NCBI GenBank assembly: GCA_964402925.1
Contig: CAYOED010000006.1
Coordinates: 12,728-76,727, forward strand
DNA length: 64,000 bases
Origin: Suilimivivens sp964402925
GTDB taxonomy: Bacteria > Bacillota > Clostridia > Lachnospirales > Lachnospiraceae
Direction: 5' to 3'
The position numbers were made by a program, and so were the translations under genes. The notes under the pieces were generated by a model. It was not told the origin of the DNA. It saw only the letters and a list, made by a program, of their open reading frames with translations, and did not search any database. Of this stretch, positions 7,642-16,772 are shown one piece after another (positions within the stretch are counted from its first letter, which is position 1; the number at the start of each line of letters is the position of its first letter).

Positions 7642-10600
7642 TTATCTCTTTTTCGCCAACACTTCCCGAAGTGTTTTCTTGAACTGTTCAAATACAATAG
7701 GCTTGGACACATGAGCGTCCATTCCGGCATCCAGCGCCTCCCGGACGTCGTCCACAAAAGCGTTCGCAGACATGGCAATGATTGGAATCGTCTGTGCGAA
7801 AGGATGTTCACTGGCACGAATAGCCCTGGTTGCTTCATAACCATTCATGACCGGCATCTGTATATCCATCAAAATAAGATCATACTTATCAGCCGGAGCA
7901 TTAACAAATGTTTCCACTGCTTTCTGTCCATTCTCTACAACATCGCATTCTGCTCCCAGTGTACCCAAAAGTTTCACCAATACCAGCTGATTGACATTTA
8001 TATCGTCTACCACAAGGACATGTTTTCCAGCGACCAAATCCTTATCATTACTCTCCGGAATACTCTTTTGTTCTGTTCCCATCATTCTCTGGATTGCATC
8101 CTTAAAATTGCTCATAAAGAATGGTTTCTGCAGAAAATGTTCGATTCCAATCTCCAACGCTTCCTGTTCAATCTCTCCCCAGTCATAGGCAGTGAACAGC
8201 AAAATCGGTATTTTATCCAAATAATTTTCCCGAAGCCGTCTGGCCGTAGTTATCCCGTCCAAATCGGGCATTTTCCAATCCATCAAAATCAAATCATAAG
8301 GATTCCCTGTTTCCCGTGCACTTCGGATCATTTCAATAGCCCGGACACCGTTAGTCGCATACTGCACTTCTACGCCTGTGTCGGTCATCTTTTTCACAAT
8401 ATCACAGCAAATATCCTCGTCATCGTCTGCAACAATCATACGTGCTACTTTATGCTTACGCCAGAATCTGGGATCGTCTTCCCTGTTCTGAATACGCAGC
8501 TCCAATTCCACTATAAAGGTACTTCCCTCTCCCAGTCTGCTCTCCACCTTAATTGACCCATTCATCATATCAACCAGGCTCTTCGTAATCGCCATGCCAA
8601 GACCGGTGCCCTGAGCCGCATTCACTGTATCATTCTGCTCACGGCTGAAAGGCTCAAATATCATCTTCTGATATTCCTCACTCATTCCCTGACCATTGTC
8701 GCTGATGGTAAACCGAATACGGCTATAACTTTCATCTACCTGAGGAAGTTCGTCCACCAACATCTTAATTGTACCGCCATCTTGTGTATATTTCACTGCA
8801 TTTGATAAAATGTTAATCAGAATTTGGTTGATGCGCAGCTTATCTCCCAGCAGGTGCTCGTTGGTCAGGGACACAGTAGATATCTCAAACTTCTGCTCTT
8901 TTGCATTGGCTTGAGGACGGATAATCGTATTCACTTCATCAATAATCTCCGCCAGATTCAATTCCGAGATATTCAGTACCGCACTGCCGCTTTCAATTTT
9001 ATTCATGTCCAGCACATCGTTAATCAGCCCCAGCAAATGCTGGCTGGCGGCAGATATCTTCTGCGTATACTCCCGCACATGTTCCGGCTTGTCCGCCTCT
9101 TCCTGCAAAAGAGGGATAAATCCCATAATCGCATTCATTGGAGTACGAATGTCATGACTGACGCTGCTTAAGAAGATACTCTTCGCTTTATTTGCCATTT
9201 GAGCCATATTCAGTGCCTCAGAAAGGGTGTTCTGAATTTGTTTCTCCTTAGTCCGGTCTGAAATGTAAACAACAACCTTTTTAATCCCCTGCACCAACAC
9301 ACAATATACGCTTTCTCGAAACCATTTGCGCTCTCCGGTCTTTCGGTGAATCCGCTCGGTCTCCATCGGCTCCAGATACATTCCAGGTTGCAGTGCAAGC
9401 AGACCTTCATTGCCGAGTTCTCTTCCTGTAATGTATCTGGCATGACCAATCTGATTCACATCATCCATTATGGCCTTCCATGGGATGCCCAGCACACGTT
9501 CAATATTGGGGCTGACAAATTCAGCCTTTTCCCCTCCCTCATCAAGCATCATATAAACATCATCTATATTATCTGCAAAAAAAGTGGAGAACAGCTCGAA
9601 CATCTGCTCTTGATACTTAATTTCCTGATTCTTTTTTTCCCACTTTTGTTCATCCTTTAATTTTTGTGCCGTAAAATCTAGCAGAAACCGTTGATAATAC
9701 AGTTTACCGCTTTTCTCAATGAGCTTAATATTTCCTAAAATATGGATTTCCTTTCCATCCGCATGCCGCACGCGGTACTCCACATTAACGCTGTCCCCTA
9801 TCTTTGTCAAGGATCTGATGCACTCCCGAAGCTTCTCCTTATCTTCATCCACAACAGTCTTGGCAATCAAGGCAAAGCCATCCGCAATCAATTCCTCCTG
9901 TGATTCATAGCCCAGAAGCCGGAGGGCAGCCTGATTAACACTAACGATTCGTCTTCCATCAATGCTATGGCACATCACACCGCAGTCCAGTGTAGAAAAA
10001 AGCATTTCCAGAGTCCGGTTTTTCTCAACAATTTCCTGCTCGTACCCCTGCTCTCTAGTCACATCCAATGCAATACCCACAGTTCCCATGACACTTCCGT
10101 CACAATCATACAGCGGAGATTTATAGGTAGTCAGCGTCCTTTTACCCTCACCCGTATGGATAAACTCTCTGCCCACATAGGTCTCTTTTTTTCGCATAAC
10201 TTCCCGTTCCGACTCAGTGCATGTCGGATTGTCCTGCTCCACATCCCAGATGTAAGCGTGCCTTTGCCCCTGCACCTGCTCTCTTGTTTTATTGACCGCT
10301 TTACAGAAACTCTCGTTTACGATTTCATGAACGCCATCTTTGTCTTTGAACCAGATTAAATTCGGAGAACTGTTCATACTGATCTCCCTGAATTGCTCAG
10401 ACTGCCAGAAATCTATTCTGAGTTTGTAGTCTTTCTGCCATTTCTGAAAGCGGAATCTGAGCTCCTTGTCTGATACAGGCATGATCCATATATCCTCAAT
10501 TTCAGGCAGGTCATCCGGCAATGCCATAACCTGCTCCCTGTCAGCAAGCAAAATCAGTTCAGCCTCTTTTTTCTTGTATGCGGTAAGGGTCCGCAGCATC

Positions 10601-10785
10601 TCCCCTGCATCCGCTCCCTGCAAATTGACAAACAGCACATCTGCCTGTGCTGCCGTCTCTGCTTCCGCCTCATCGCTTTCCCAGAATGTGTGCACAAAAT
10701 GCTCCAGCGGCGTAATCTCTTTTATGGATTCAAATATGCCGTTTTGACCGCCAATAAGATAAAACCGAATCTGGCAATGATACAT
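7642..10785 (-). CDS. Soluble hybrid histidine kinase: pseudo-receiver, 3 PAS, HisKA-HATPase, 2 receivers
   Basis: 1047 residues without membrane helices. Residues 1-125 look like a degenerate receiver (FLIGGQ ... ADVLFVNLQG, with N where the phosphoaccepting D would be). Three PAS domains follow (about 135-255, 265-385, 400-525), then the kinase core with H544 in SHDIRTPMNAI, and an ATPase domain with DNGQGMS and GTGLGMAI. Two receivers end the protein, with D836 (LILMDWKMP) and D974 (LILMDIQMP). The start at 10785 has GGGAGG upstream. It is the last gene of the operon, 15 bases after the HD-GYP gene, and is clearly paralogous to the membrane kinase at 12.3-15.3 kb. Confidence 0.9.
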   Translation of the reverse strand: MYHCQIRFYLIGGQNGIFESIKEITPLEHFVHTFWESDEAEAETAAQADVLFVNLQGADAGEMLRTLTAYKKKEAELILLADREQVMALPDDLPEIEDIWIMPVSDKELRFRFQKWQKDYKLRIDFWQSEQFREISMNSSPNLIWFKDKDGVHEIVNESFCKAVNKTREQVQGQRHAYIWDVEQDNPTCTESEREVMRKKETYVGREFIHTGEGKRTLTTYKSPLYDCDGSVMGTVGIALDVTREQGYEQEIVEKNRTLEMLFSTLDCGVMCHSIDGRRIVSVNQAALRLLGYESQEELIADGFALIAKTVVDEDKEKLRECIRSLTKIGDSVNVEYRVRHADGKEIHILGNIKLIEKSGKLYYQRFLLDFTAQKLKDEQKWEKKNQEIKYQEQMFELFSTFFADNIDDVYMMLDEGGEKAEFVSPNIERVLGIPWKAIMDDVNQIGHARYITGRELGNEGLLALQPGMYLEPMETERIHRKTGERKWFRESVYCVLVQGIKKVVVYISDRTKEKQIQNTLSEALNMAQMANKAKSIFLSSVSHDIRTPMNAIMGFIPLLQEEADKPEHVREYTQKISAASQHLLGLINDVLDMNKIESGSAVLNISELNLAEIIDEVNTIIRPQANAKEQKFEISTVSLTNEHLLGDKLRINQILINILSNAVKYTQDGGTIKMLVDELPQVDESYSRIRFTISDNGQGMSEEYQKMIFEPFSREQNDTVNAAQGTGLGMAITKSLVDMMNGSIKVESRLGEGSTFIVELELRIQNREDDPRFWRKHKVARMIVADDDEDICCDIVKKMTDTGVEVQYATNGVRAIEMIRSARETGNPYDLILMDWKMPDLDGITTARRLRENYLDKIPILLFTAYDWGEIEQEALEIGIEHFLQKPFFMSNFKDAIQRMMGTEQKSIPESNDKDLVAGKHVLVVDDINVNQLVLVKLLGTLGAECDVVENGQKAVETFVNAPADKYDLILMDIQMPVMNGYEATRAIRASEHPFAQTIPIIAMSANAFVDDVREALDAGMDAHVSKPIVFEQFKKTLREVLAKKR

Positions 10786-10800
10786 GATATTTCCTCCCAT

Positions 10801-11910
10801 TTAAGAACACTGTGCTTCCGGAAGATCCTGATACAACTCAAAAAGCTTATCCTCCACAGCCAAAAAGCTATCCAACAAACGCGGATTGAAGACTCCGCAT
10901 TGTCCGGTGCAAATCATCTCCAACACCTGTTTTCTAGGAAAAGGAGGTTTATAAACCCGTTTACAGTTCAAAGCATCGTAGACATCCGCCAGTGAAACCA
11001 CCTGTGCCCATGGAGAAATTTCCTCTCCCGCCAGCCTATCCGGATATCCCCTGCCATCCCAACGCTCATGATGGTGCCTTGCAATATCACATGCATAGTC
11101 ATAAATCTCACTGCCGCGCAACTGAGGTATACTCTCAAGAATCGCCACGCCCTTTGTAGTATGACTCTGCATAATCGCATACTCCTTGGCGGTAAGCGGT
11201 CCGGGTTTTGTCAGCACAGCATCCGGAATCGTAATCTTCCCCACATCATGCATGACAGCTGCAAGGGCGATATTATCAATTTCTTTCTTTTCCATTCCTT
11301 CTCCAAAAACGGTATTCTCAAGTATCAGCCTTGTAATTTCGCTGATACGCTGTACATGACCGCCCGACTCCTCATTCCGGAACTCGATGGCAGTCGCTAA
11401 AGCTTCAATCATTCCCTGATTGAGCTGGATAATCTTTTCCGCCTGCTCTAACAGCGCAATACTCTGGTTTTCCACCACGATACTCAGATGTTTACGCGCC
11501 TCGAACAGTTCAATAATAGCCCTCACACGCTTAACTACTATATAGGACACCACAGGCTTACTGATGACATCCATAACTCCCAGTTCATATGCCTCCTTCA
11601 CCACGTCCGCACTCCTGTCCGCCGTGATAAGGAACACCGGAATCTTTTCCAGCAGTTCCAATTCTTTGAGACGCCTTAGAACCTCAATACCGTTCATCCC
11701 CGGCATCATTACATCCAGAAGAATCGCACATAGTCGGTTGTCTGCTTGCAAGATCTGCTCCAGACCCGTCTGTCCGTCCTGCGCCTCTATGACCGTATAA
11801 AATGCTGAGAACAACTTTCCTAATATCTTGCGGTTAACAGGGTCGTCATCCACAATCAGAATCCTATCAGCCACCGCATTATTTGTTAGGCATTTGGGTT
11901 TTGTTTCCAT
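10801..11910 (-). CDS. Response regulator with HD-GYP cyclic-di-GMP phosphodiesterase
   Basis: 369 residues. The receiver has IVDDDP, D66 in LLDVMMPGMNG and K in DVISKPV. After a coiled linker (about 145-185) comes an HD-GYP domain with H221-D222 in MHDVGKITIPD and the full HHERWDGRGYP motif, so all metal ligands of an active phosphodiesterase are present. Known members hydrolyse cyclic-di-GMP. The start ATG at 11910 has AAGGA upstream; an in-frame ATG at 11946 lacks a site. It lies between the Hpt gene and the second hybrid kinase, so it is the likely output of this phosphorelay. Confidence 0.92.
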   Translation of the reverse strand: METKPKCLTNNAVADRILIVDDDPVNRKILGKLFSAFYTVIEAQDGQTGLEQILQADNRLCAILLDVMMPGMNGIEVLRRLKELELLEKIPVFLITADRSADVVKEAYELGVMDVISKPVVSYIVVKRVRAIIELFEARKHLSIVVENQSIALLEQAEKIIQLNQGMIEALATAIEFRNEESGGHVQRISEITRLILENTVFGEGMEKKEIDNIALAAVMHDVGKITIPDAVLTKPGPLTAKEYAIMQSHTTKGVAILESIPQLRGSEIYDYACDIARHHHERWDGRGYPDRLAGEEISPWAQVVSLADVYDALNCKRVYKPPFPRKQVLEMICTGQCGVFNPRLLDSFLAVEDKLFELYQDLPEAQCS

Positions 11911-11954
11911 CCAAGTAACATCCTTTCTATAAGGCAATCTTTTCATTGTTCTAT

Positions 11955-12314
11955 CTAAATATTCATATTCCGTTTAATGCAATCCATAATCGATGCCTGA
12001 GTAGGGCATATCCGCTCATATTCCTCTTTAGCCTCTTTGGGCCGATTGGTACGCAAAAAATCCAACATCTTCATGTATCCCTCAAAAAGCGGAGTCATAG
12101 CCAGATTGCCGGTGAGCCCCTTTAAAATATGTACCCGCTCAATAAGCGTATCAAGACCTTCCGCATCAAAATCTGCCATTTCGATTGGATTATCGTTCAC
12201 CGTGTCAATAAACATACCCAGCATCATTTCATATAGAGGTTCATCATCCATCACGCGCTCCAATCCCTCATCCACATCTACACCTAGCGTTTTTAGTTCT
12301 TCAAACAAACTCAA
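11955..12314 (-). CDS. Histidine phosphotransfer (Hpt) protein
   Basis: About 119 residues, all helical in appearance, with the Hpt active-site motif HILKGLTGNL near residue 62 (H-x-L-K-G form). It carries phosphate between receivers of hybrid kinases and the terminal regulator. The TTG at 12314 is chosen because GGAGAGG lies just before it; a GTG at 12332 is the alternative. The start lies inside the last codons of the membrane hybrid kinase gene, so the two are translationally coupled. A stand-alone Hpt beside two hybrid kinases and an HD-GYP regulator makes a complete relay. Confidence 0.85.
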   Translation of the reverse strand: MSLFEELKTLGVDVDEGLERVMDDEPLYEMMLGMFIDTVNDNPIEMADFDAEGLDTLIERVHILKGLTGNLAMTPLFEGYMKMLDFLRTNRPKEAKEEYERICPTQASIMDCIKRNMNI

Positions 12315-15291
12315 AATTATCCTCTCCTTCACTCATCTTTTCTTGTTTCCGCTTGTCAAATACCTGCTGTATAGTGTCACTCATCTTATCTGGACGGACT
12401 GGCTTGGCAATATGCGCATCCATTCCTGACTCAAGGGCTCTACGAATATCATCCACAAAAGCGTTTGCCGTCATTGCAATGATTGGCAGTGTTTTTGCCG
12501 AAGGATGATTGCTGCTGCGAATCGCTCTCGTGGCTGCATATCCATCCAAAACAGGCATCTGTACATCCATAAGAATCAAATCAAAATCATCTGGCGCAGA
12601 GTCCATAAATTTATCCAAAGCTTCCTGTCCATTACATGCCACATCGCAGACTGCCCCCATTGAACTAAGGACCTTAGTCAAGACAAGCCGGTTTGCCTCA
12701 ATATCATCTACAACAAGAATGTGTTTCCCCTTTACTACTATGCTGCCGCTTTCCGTCTTGACCTTCTTCCGGCTGCCCATAACCCGTCGGATTACTTCCT
12801 TGAAAGTCGTCACAAAGAAAGGCTTGGGCATGAAATGATTCACACCGATTTCCGCAGCCTCCTTCTCGATTTCTCCCCAATCATAAGCAGAAAATAGCAA
12901 GATTGGAATCTTTTCTGAATATTTTATGCGAATCAGCCGTGCAGTTTCCAAACCATCCAGATTCGGCATCTTCCAGTCCAGAAGAACCAGATTGTAAGGG
13001 GAGCCTGTCTCACTGGCGGCACACATCATTTGAACTGCACTTTCACCGTCAATGACATAATCCAAAACAATACCAGTCTTCTCCATGGCTTTGACAATGT
13101 TGAGGCAAATCTCCTCGTCATCGTCCACCACGAGCATTTTATTGATTCCATGTCTAATCCAGAACTTAGGGTCATCTTCCTTCTCGCTTATGTATAGTTC
13201 CAGTTCCACGGTAAACACACTGCCCTCGCCAGACTTGCTCTGTACCTGAATTGTTCCTCCCATCAAGTCTACTAGACTCTTGGTAATCGCCATTCCCAGA
13301 CCTGTGCCCTGAATCTGGCGGATAATCTCCGTATTTTCGCGGGTAAAGGGATCAAAAATTACCTTTAGGTATTCTTCGCTCATTCCTATGCCATTGTCGC
13401 TGACCGTAAACCGGATGCGGCTGTAGCTATCATCCACCTGGGGCAGTTCATCTAGCCGCATCTGGATATTCCCGCCTTCCGGCGTATACTTCACGGCATT
13501 GGACAATAGGTTGATTAAAATCTGGTTGATACGCGGCTTATCCGCCTGCAGATGCTCATGAACTACAGAGGATGAAAATATTTCAAAGTTCTGATTTTTC
13601 GCCCCCGCCTGCGGCCGGATAATCGCATTGATCTCGTCGACAATGTCGGCAAGATTTATCTCTGACAGATTCAGTGTCGCGCTCCCACTCTCAATCTTAT
13701 TCATATCCAGCACGTCATTTATCAATCCCAGCAAATGCTGGCTGGCAGCATCAATCCGCTGCGCATATTCCCGTACATGGGCAGGATTCTCCGCCTCATC
13801 CTGCAACAAAATGCCAAACCCAATGATTGCGTTCATGGGGGTGCGGATATCGTGACTGACACTGCTTAGGAACGCACTTTTGGCATCATTTGCCACTTGT
13901 GCAATCTGCAGTGCCTCTGTCAGCGTATTCTGAACGGTGCGCTCCTTCGTCCGGTCAGAAATATAAATAATAATCTTGCATTCATTCTGTACCAGCGTGC
14001 AATAAACGCTAATTCTGAAATATTTATGTTCGTCGGTCTTGGGATTGCACCATTCTTCCGACATCGGTCTAAGTGACATACCCGGTTCCAACCGGTACAG
14101 TTCGTCAAAGTCAAAGGCTTCACCAGATGAATATACAGCTCCTGAAAAGAACTTCGAGTCAATGATTATATTTTGTGCAGAGATGCCCAGAATCCTCTCT
14201 GCATTGGGACTTATATACTCTACTTGTTTCTCCGCTGCATCAATCATCATGTATATGTCGTCCGTATTATTTGCAAGGTATGTCGCAAAGATATCGAAAA
14301 GCTGCTCCTGATACGCAATCTCCATATCTTTTTCCTTGATATCCCTGTTAGTACGCCAGATTAAAAAGATAAATCCGCCACAAATGATCAATACGCCAAA
14401 AAGAAGTCCAACCGCCATCTGGGAATTCAGCAGGATATCATCTGTCTCCGCTGTAATCGCGCTTTTGGGCACGATAGAAACCAGATACCACTCCTCCGCA
14501 TTTTCCACCGGAGCATAGGTAAAGAAAAACTCTCCGCTGTTCCCGGAAAACATGATACTGCCTGCCTCCTCATTATTCAGCGCCTCTATAAAATCATCAA
14601 TCTTTGTCTGCTCGTCATTATGCCCTTCCAATATGTCAAAAATATTATCGTAGAAGCGATCCCCCAACATGCCGACAGACCTTAAAAGAATATCCCCCTC
14701 ACGGTTCACCACATAAGCAAACCCCTGATCATTATAAAAGGAAAGCGAAAAAGCCTCTGAAACCTTACTGCAACCATAGCTTTTCTGAACCAACCCGCGA
14801 ACGCCATCGGCAAAAGTAAAACATTCATAGTAACCAAACATCATGTCGTCAGTGTACAACCCCGTATATGGATCCCGTGCACCACTTCCGGAAAATTCCT
14901 GATAAAACATCAGTTTCTCTTTTGCCATACGATACGTTTGATATGATTTATTATTATAAAACTGCCCTGTCTCCAGATTGATGACAGAGTAAACGGCATC
15001 CACCTCATCGAATGCATTCAGCCACTGTCGAATAAACTCAATGTCCTTAGAATCACTTTGCTCAAAATACTTTGCAAAACTATGGAGCCGCTCCTTATCT
15101 CCTGAAATAAAATTGTCAAATGCCTGCTGCTGTTGCATCGTCACAGTTAAGACGTTATGAACAGCCTGCTCCATCAAATTCGTACGCAAAGATGAAACAT
15201 AGTAAAGCCCTCCCCACAGTATGATTCCCATACAGATAACTATCACCAGACTAAACCAGTATCTTTGCTTTTTTTGTCCTTTTTTTATCAT
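12301..15291 (-). CDS. Membrane hybrid histidine kinase with extracellular sensor and 2 receivers
   Basis: 996 residues. One helix at about 12-33 and one at about 293-313 enclose an extracellular sensor region of the Cache kind, with many aromatic residues (YTGLYTDDMMFGYYECF). A PAS domain follows (about 330-450), then the kinase core with H480 in SHDIRTPMNAI, the ATPase domain (DNGIGMS, GTGLGMAI), and receivers with D772 (LVLLDWKMP) and D909 (LILMDVQMP). It is the first gene of the operon. Long stretches match the soluble kinase at 7.6-10.8 kb almost residue for residue, which indicates an ancient local duplication. The ligand is unknown. Confidence 0.92.
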   Translation of the reverse strand: MIKKGQKKQRYWFSLVIVICMGIILWGGLYYVSSLRTNLMEQAVHNVLTVTMQQQQAFDNFISGDKERLHSFAKYFEQSDSKDIEFIRQWLNAFDEVDAVYSVINLETGQFYNNKSYQTYRMAKEKLMFYQEFSGSGARDPYTGLYTDDMMFGYYECFTFADGVRGLVQKSYGCSKVSEAFSLSFYNDQGFAYVVNREGDILLRSVGMLGDRFYDNIFDILEGHNDEQTKIDDFIEALNNEEAGSIMFSGNSGEFFFTYAPVENAEEWYLVSIVPKSAITAETDDILLNSQMAVGLLFGVLIICGGFIFLIWRTNRDIKEKDMEIAYQEQLFDIFATYLANNTDDIYMMIDAAEKQVEYISPNAERILGISAQNIIIDSKFFSGAVYSSGEAFDFDELYRLEPGMSLRPMSEEWCNPKTDEHKYFRISVYCTLVQNECKIIIYISDRTKERTVQNTLTEALQIAQVANDAKSAFLSSVSHDIRTPMNAIIGFGILLQDEAENPAHVREYAQRIDAASQHLLGLINDVLDMNKIESGSATLNLSEINLADIVDEINAIIRPQAGAKNQNFEIFSSSVVHEHLQADKPRINQILINLLSNAVKYTPEGGNIQMRLDELPQVDDSYSRIRFTVSDNGIGMSEEYLKVIFDPFTRENTEIIRQIQGTGLGMAITKSLVDLMGGTIQVQSKSGEGSVFTVELELYISEKEDDPKFWIRHGINKMLVVDDDEEICLNIVKAMEKTGIVLDYVIDGESAVQMMCAASETGSPYNLVLLDWKMPNLDGLETARLIRIKYSEKIPILLFSAYDWGEIEKEAAEIGVNHFMPKPFFVTTFKEVIRRVMGSRKKVKTESGSIVVKGKHILVVDDIEANRLVLTKVLSSMGAVCDVACNGQEALDKFMDSAPDDFDLILMDVQMPVLDGYAATRAIRSSNHPSAKTLPIIAMTANAFVDDIRRALESGMDAHIAKPVRPDKMSDTIQQVFDKRKQEKMSEGEDNFEFV

Positions 15292-15354
15292 TCACTTCGC
15301 CTCTACATCCAAATCTGCGGGCAGATTACTTTAGCATCCAAATATTTCTTTTTT

Positions 15355-15383
15355 AATATACTCCAAATGTTTAGTGAATACAA
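15355..15383 (-). promoter_or_regulatory. Promoter of the phosphorelay operon
   Basis: On the minus strand TTGTAT (15383-15378), 17 bases, TATATT (15360-15355), 64 bases before the membrane kinase start. Confidence 0.65.
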
Positions 15384-15443
15384 GAGACTTTTTCATAAAA
15401 CCTTTCTTTTTGACAATCCACGAACCTTATATATAAGCATAAC

Positions 15444-15478
15444 AAAAGCCCCTTGAATGCAAGCATTCTGGGGCTTTC
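15444..15478 (-). terminator. Second terminator behind rpsI
   Basis: AAAGCCCC and GGGGCTTTT enclose AGAATGC TT GCATTC, giving a strong hairpin ending in a T run on the minus strand. Its loop region repeats that of the first terminator at 15600-15665. Confidence 0.85.
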
Positions 15479-15490
15479 TATATGCATCTT

Positions 15491-15516
15491 TGTTCGCAGA
15501 TAACTGCTTATCTCTT
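15491..15516. repeat. 26-bp copy of the rpsI 3' end
   Basis: These 26 bases are identical to 15661-15686, which covers the last codons and stop of rpsI plus the bases after it. The copy lies 170 bases further downstream and is followed by its own terminator, so a tail-plus-terminator unit is present twice. Confidence 0.85.
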
Positions 15517-15585
15517 GGTGAACTGTCTGACGTTATCTGCAAACGCAAGAAGAACCTCGATTCCGCTTCGCTTCATCTCGGTCAT
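15508..15585 (-). pseudogene. Short frame ending like S9, possible duplicated rpsI tail
   Basis: A 25-codon frame starting with ATG at 15585 ends in QFTKR and stop, close to the QFSKR end of S9, and sits in the duplicated unit. The rest of the peptide does not resemble S9. The ribosome binding site is weak. The frame lies inside two nested inverted repeats, one of 10 bases (AACGCAAGAA/TTCTTGCGTT) and one of 9 bases (GCAGATAAC/GTTATCTGC). It may be a relic of recombination, part of an RNA structure or, less likely, a translated peptide. Confidence 0.4.
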
Positions 15586-15599
15586 TCTTGCGTTCCAAT

Positions 15600-15665
15600 G
15601 AACAGAGAGATATAAAAACGCCCTGAAATGCAAGCATTCCATGGCGTTTCCATATCTCTCTGTTC
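15600..15665 (-). terminator. First terminator behind rpsI, with extended stem
   Basis: AACGCC and GGCGTT enclose TGGAATGC TT GCATTTCA and are followed by TTTTT on the minus strand. Outside it, 14 further bases on each side (GAACAGAGAGATAT and its complement) are perfectly complementary, giving an unusually long stem of over 65 bases. Confidence 0.88.
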
Positions 15666-15677
15666 GCAGATAACTGC

Positions 15678-16073
15678 TTATCTCTTTGAAAACTGCGGTG
15701 CACGACGTGCAGCTTTGAGACCGTATTTCTTTCTTTCTTTCATACGAGGATCTCTTGTTAAGAAACCTGCTTTTTTGAGAACCGGTCTGTAATCTGCATC
15801 TACCTGAAGCAGTGCTCTTGCAATGCCGTGTCTGATTGCACCAGCCTGACCTGTGTAACCACCGCCGTGAACGTTTACCAGTACATCATACTTATCAACG
15901 GTTTCTGTCGCAACCATAGGCTGACGAACGATAACTTTCAGAGTCTCTAATCCAAAATATTCATCTATAGATCTTTTATTGATTACGATATCACCCTTGC
16001 CCGGTGTTAAATATACTCTGGCAATTGATTTTTTCCTTCTACCTGTTCCGTAGAATCTTGCTGATTTAGCCAT
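15678..16073 (-). CDS. rpsI: Ribosomal protein S9
   Basis: 131 residues, full length. The N-terminal FYGTGRRKKSIARVYL and the C-terminal basic tail ending QFSKR, whose last arginine contacts P-site tRNA in known ribosomes, are present. It is the last gene of the rplM-rpsI unit, 25 bases after rplM, and has AAAGGAGAAG before its ATG. Two terminators follow. Confidence 0.98.
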   Translation of the reverse strand: MAKSARFYGTGRRKKSIARVYLTPGKGDIVINKRSIDEYFGLETLKVIVRQPMVATETVDKYDVLVNVHGGGYTGQAGAIRHGIARALLQVDADYRPVLKKAGFLTRDPRMKERKKYGLKAARRAPQFSKR

Positions 16074-16098
16074 TTTAATCTTCTCCTTTCAGTCCCTC

Positions 16099-16527
16099 TT
16101 AAAATGTTAATACTTCGGGTTTCTGAGCCGCATGCTGGTGCTCAGGTCCTGCATATACATGAAGCTTTGTGTACATCTGTCTTCCTAAAGGTCCCTTGGG
16201 AAGCATACCCTTAACAGCAAGCTCAACTACCTTCTCAGGCTTCTTAGCCATCATTTCACGTAAGGTGGTCTCTTTCATGCCGCCAACGTAATCTGAATGA
16301 TGATAGTAAATCTTCTGGTCTAACTTTCTGCCTGTTACTTTTACTTTATCAGCATTTACAATAATTACAAAATCGCCTGTATCCATGTGAGGTGTAAAGA
16401 TTGGTTTGTTCTTACCTCTTAAAACTTTAGCCACTTCTGAAGCTAAACGTCCCAATGTCATATTTGCAGCGTCTACTACATACCATTTTCTTTCGATTGT
16501 AGCAGGACTAGCCATAAATGTTTTCAT
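16099..16527 (-). CDS. rplM: Ribosomal protein L13
   Basis: 142 residues, the usual length. Recognisable from RKWYVVDAANMTLGRLAS, GDFVIIVNADKVKVTG and MLPKGPLGRQMY. The start is the ATG at 16527 with GGAGG six bases upstream; the frame open to 16578 is leader sequence. L13 is an early-assembling 23S-binding protein. Confidence 0.98.
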   Translation of the reverse strand: MKTFMASPATIERKWYVVDAANMTLGRLASEVAKVLRGKNKPIFTPHMDTGDFVIIVNADKVKVTGRKLDQKIYYHHSDYVGGMKETTLREMMAKKPEKVVELAVKGMLPKGPLGRQMYTKLHVYAGPEHQHAAQKPEVLTF

Positions 16528-16730
16528 GATAATCCTCCATTCTTGCTCAACACATAAGTTTCCCTGATGACTCTCCATGCACCAAGCGGATGTCCGGGCC
16601 GCCGGGATTATTTCAAATCATTTCAGGCATTCTATTTATAATGCTGACCTAGGGATGTGACAAGCCTTCCGACATAGATTGCATCAGTCAAACGCTTATC
16701 AGGTCAAGCATTAACAAACATTGCCACATT
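16528..16730 (-). promoter_or_regulatory. Long 5' leader of rplM-rpsI, candidate r-protein leader
   Basis: About 200 transcribed bases separate the promoter from rplM without a convincing gene. They contain GC-rich self-complementary stretches near 16590-16620 (CCCGGCGGCCCGG). L13 leaders with autoregulation are known in Firmicutes; that this is one is an inference from position. Confidence 0.5.
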
Positions 16731-16735
16731 GAATA

Positions 16736-16764
16736 ATTATATTATACGCCTCCGTGCGTGTCAA
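16736..16764 (-). promoter_or_regulatory. Strong promoter of rplM-rpsI
   Basis: On the minus strand a perfect TTGACA (16764-16759), 17 bases and a perfect TATAAT (16741-16736). A second TATAAT overlaps it at 16746-16741. Confidence 0.9.
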
Positions 16765-16772
16765 CAAAAAAT

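Noticed and set aside
7711..8556. 281-codon plus-strand frame opposite the soluble hybrid kinase
   Set aside because: It is antisense to the conserved receiver domains and has no family resemblance or ribosome binding site.
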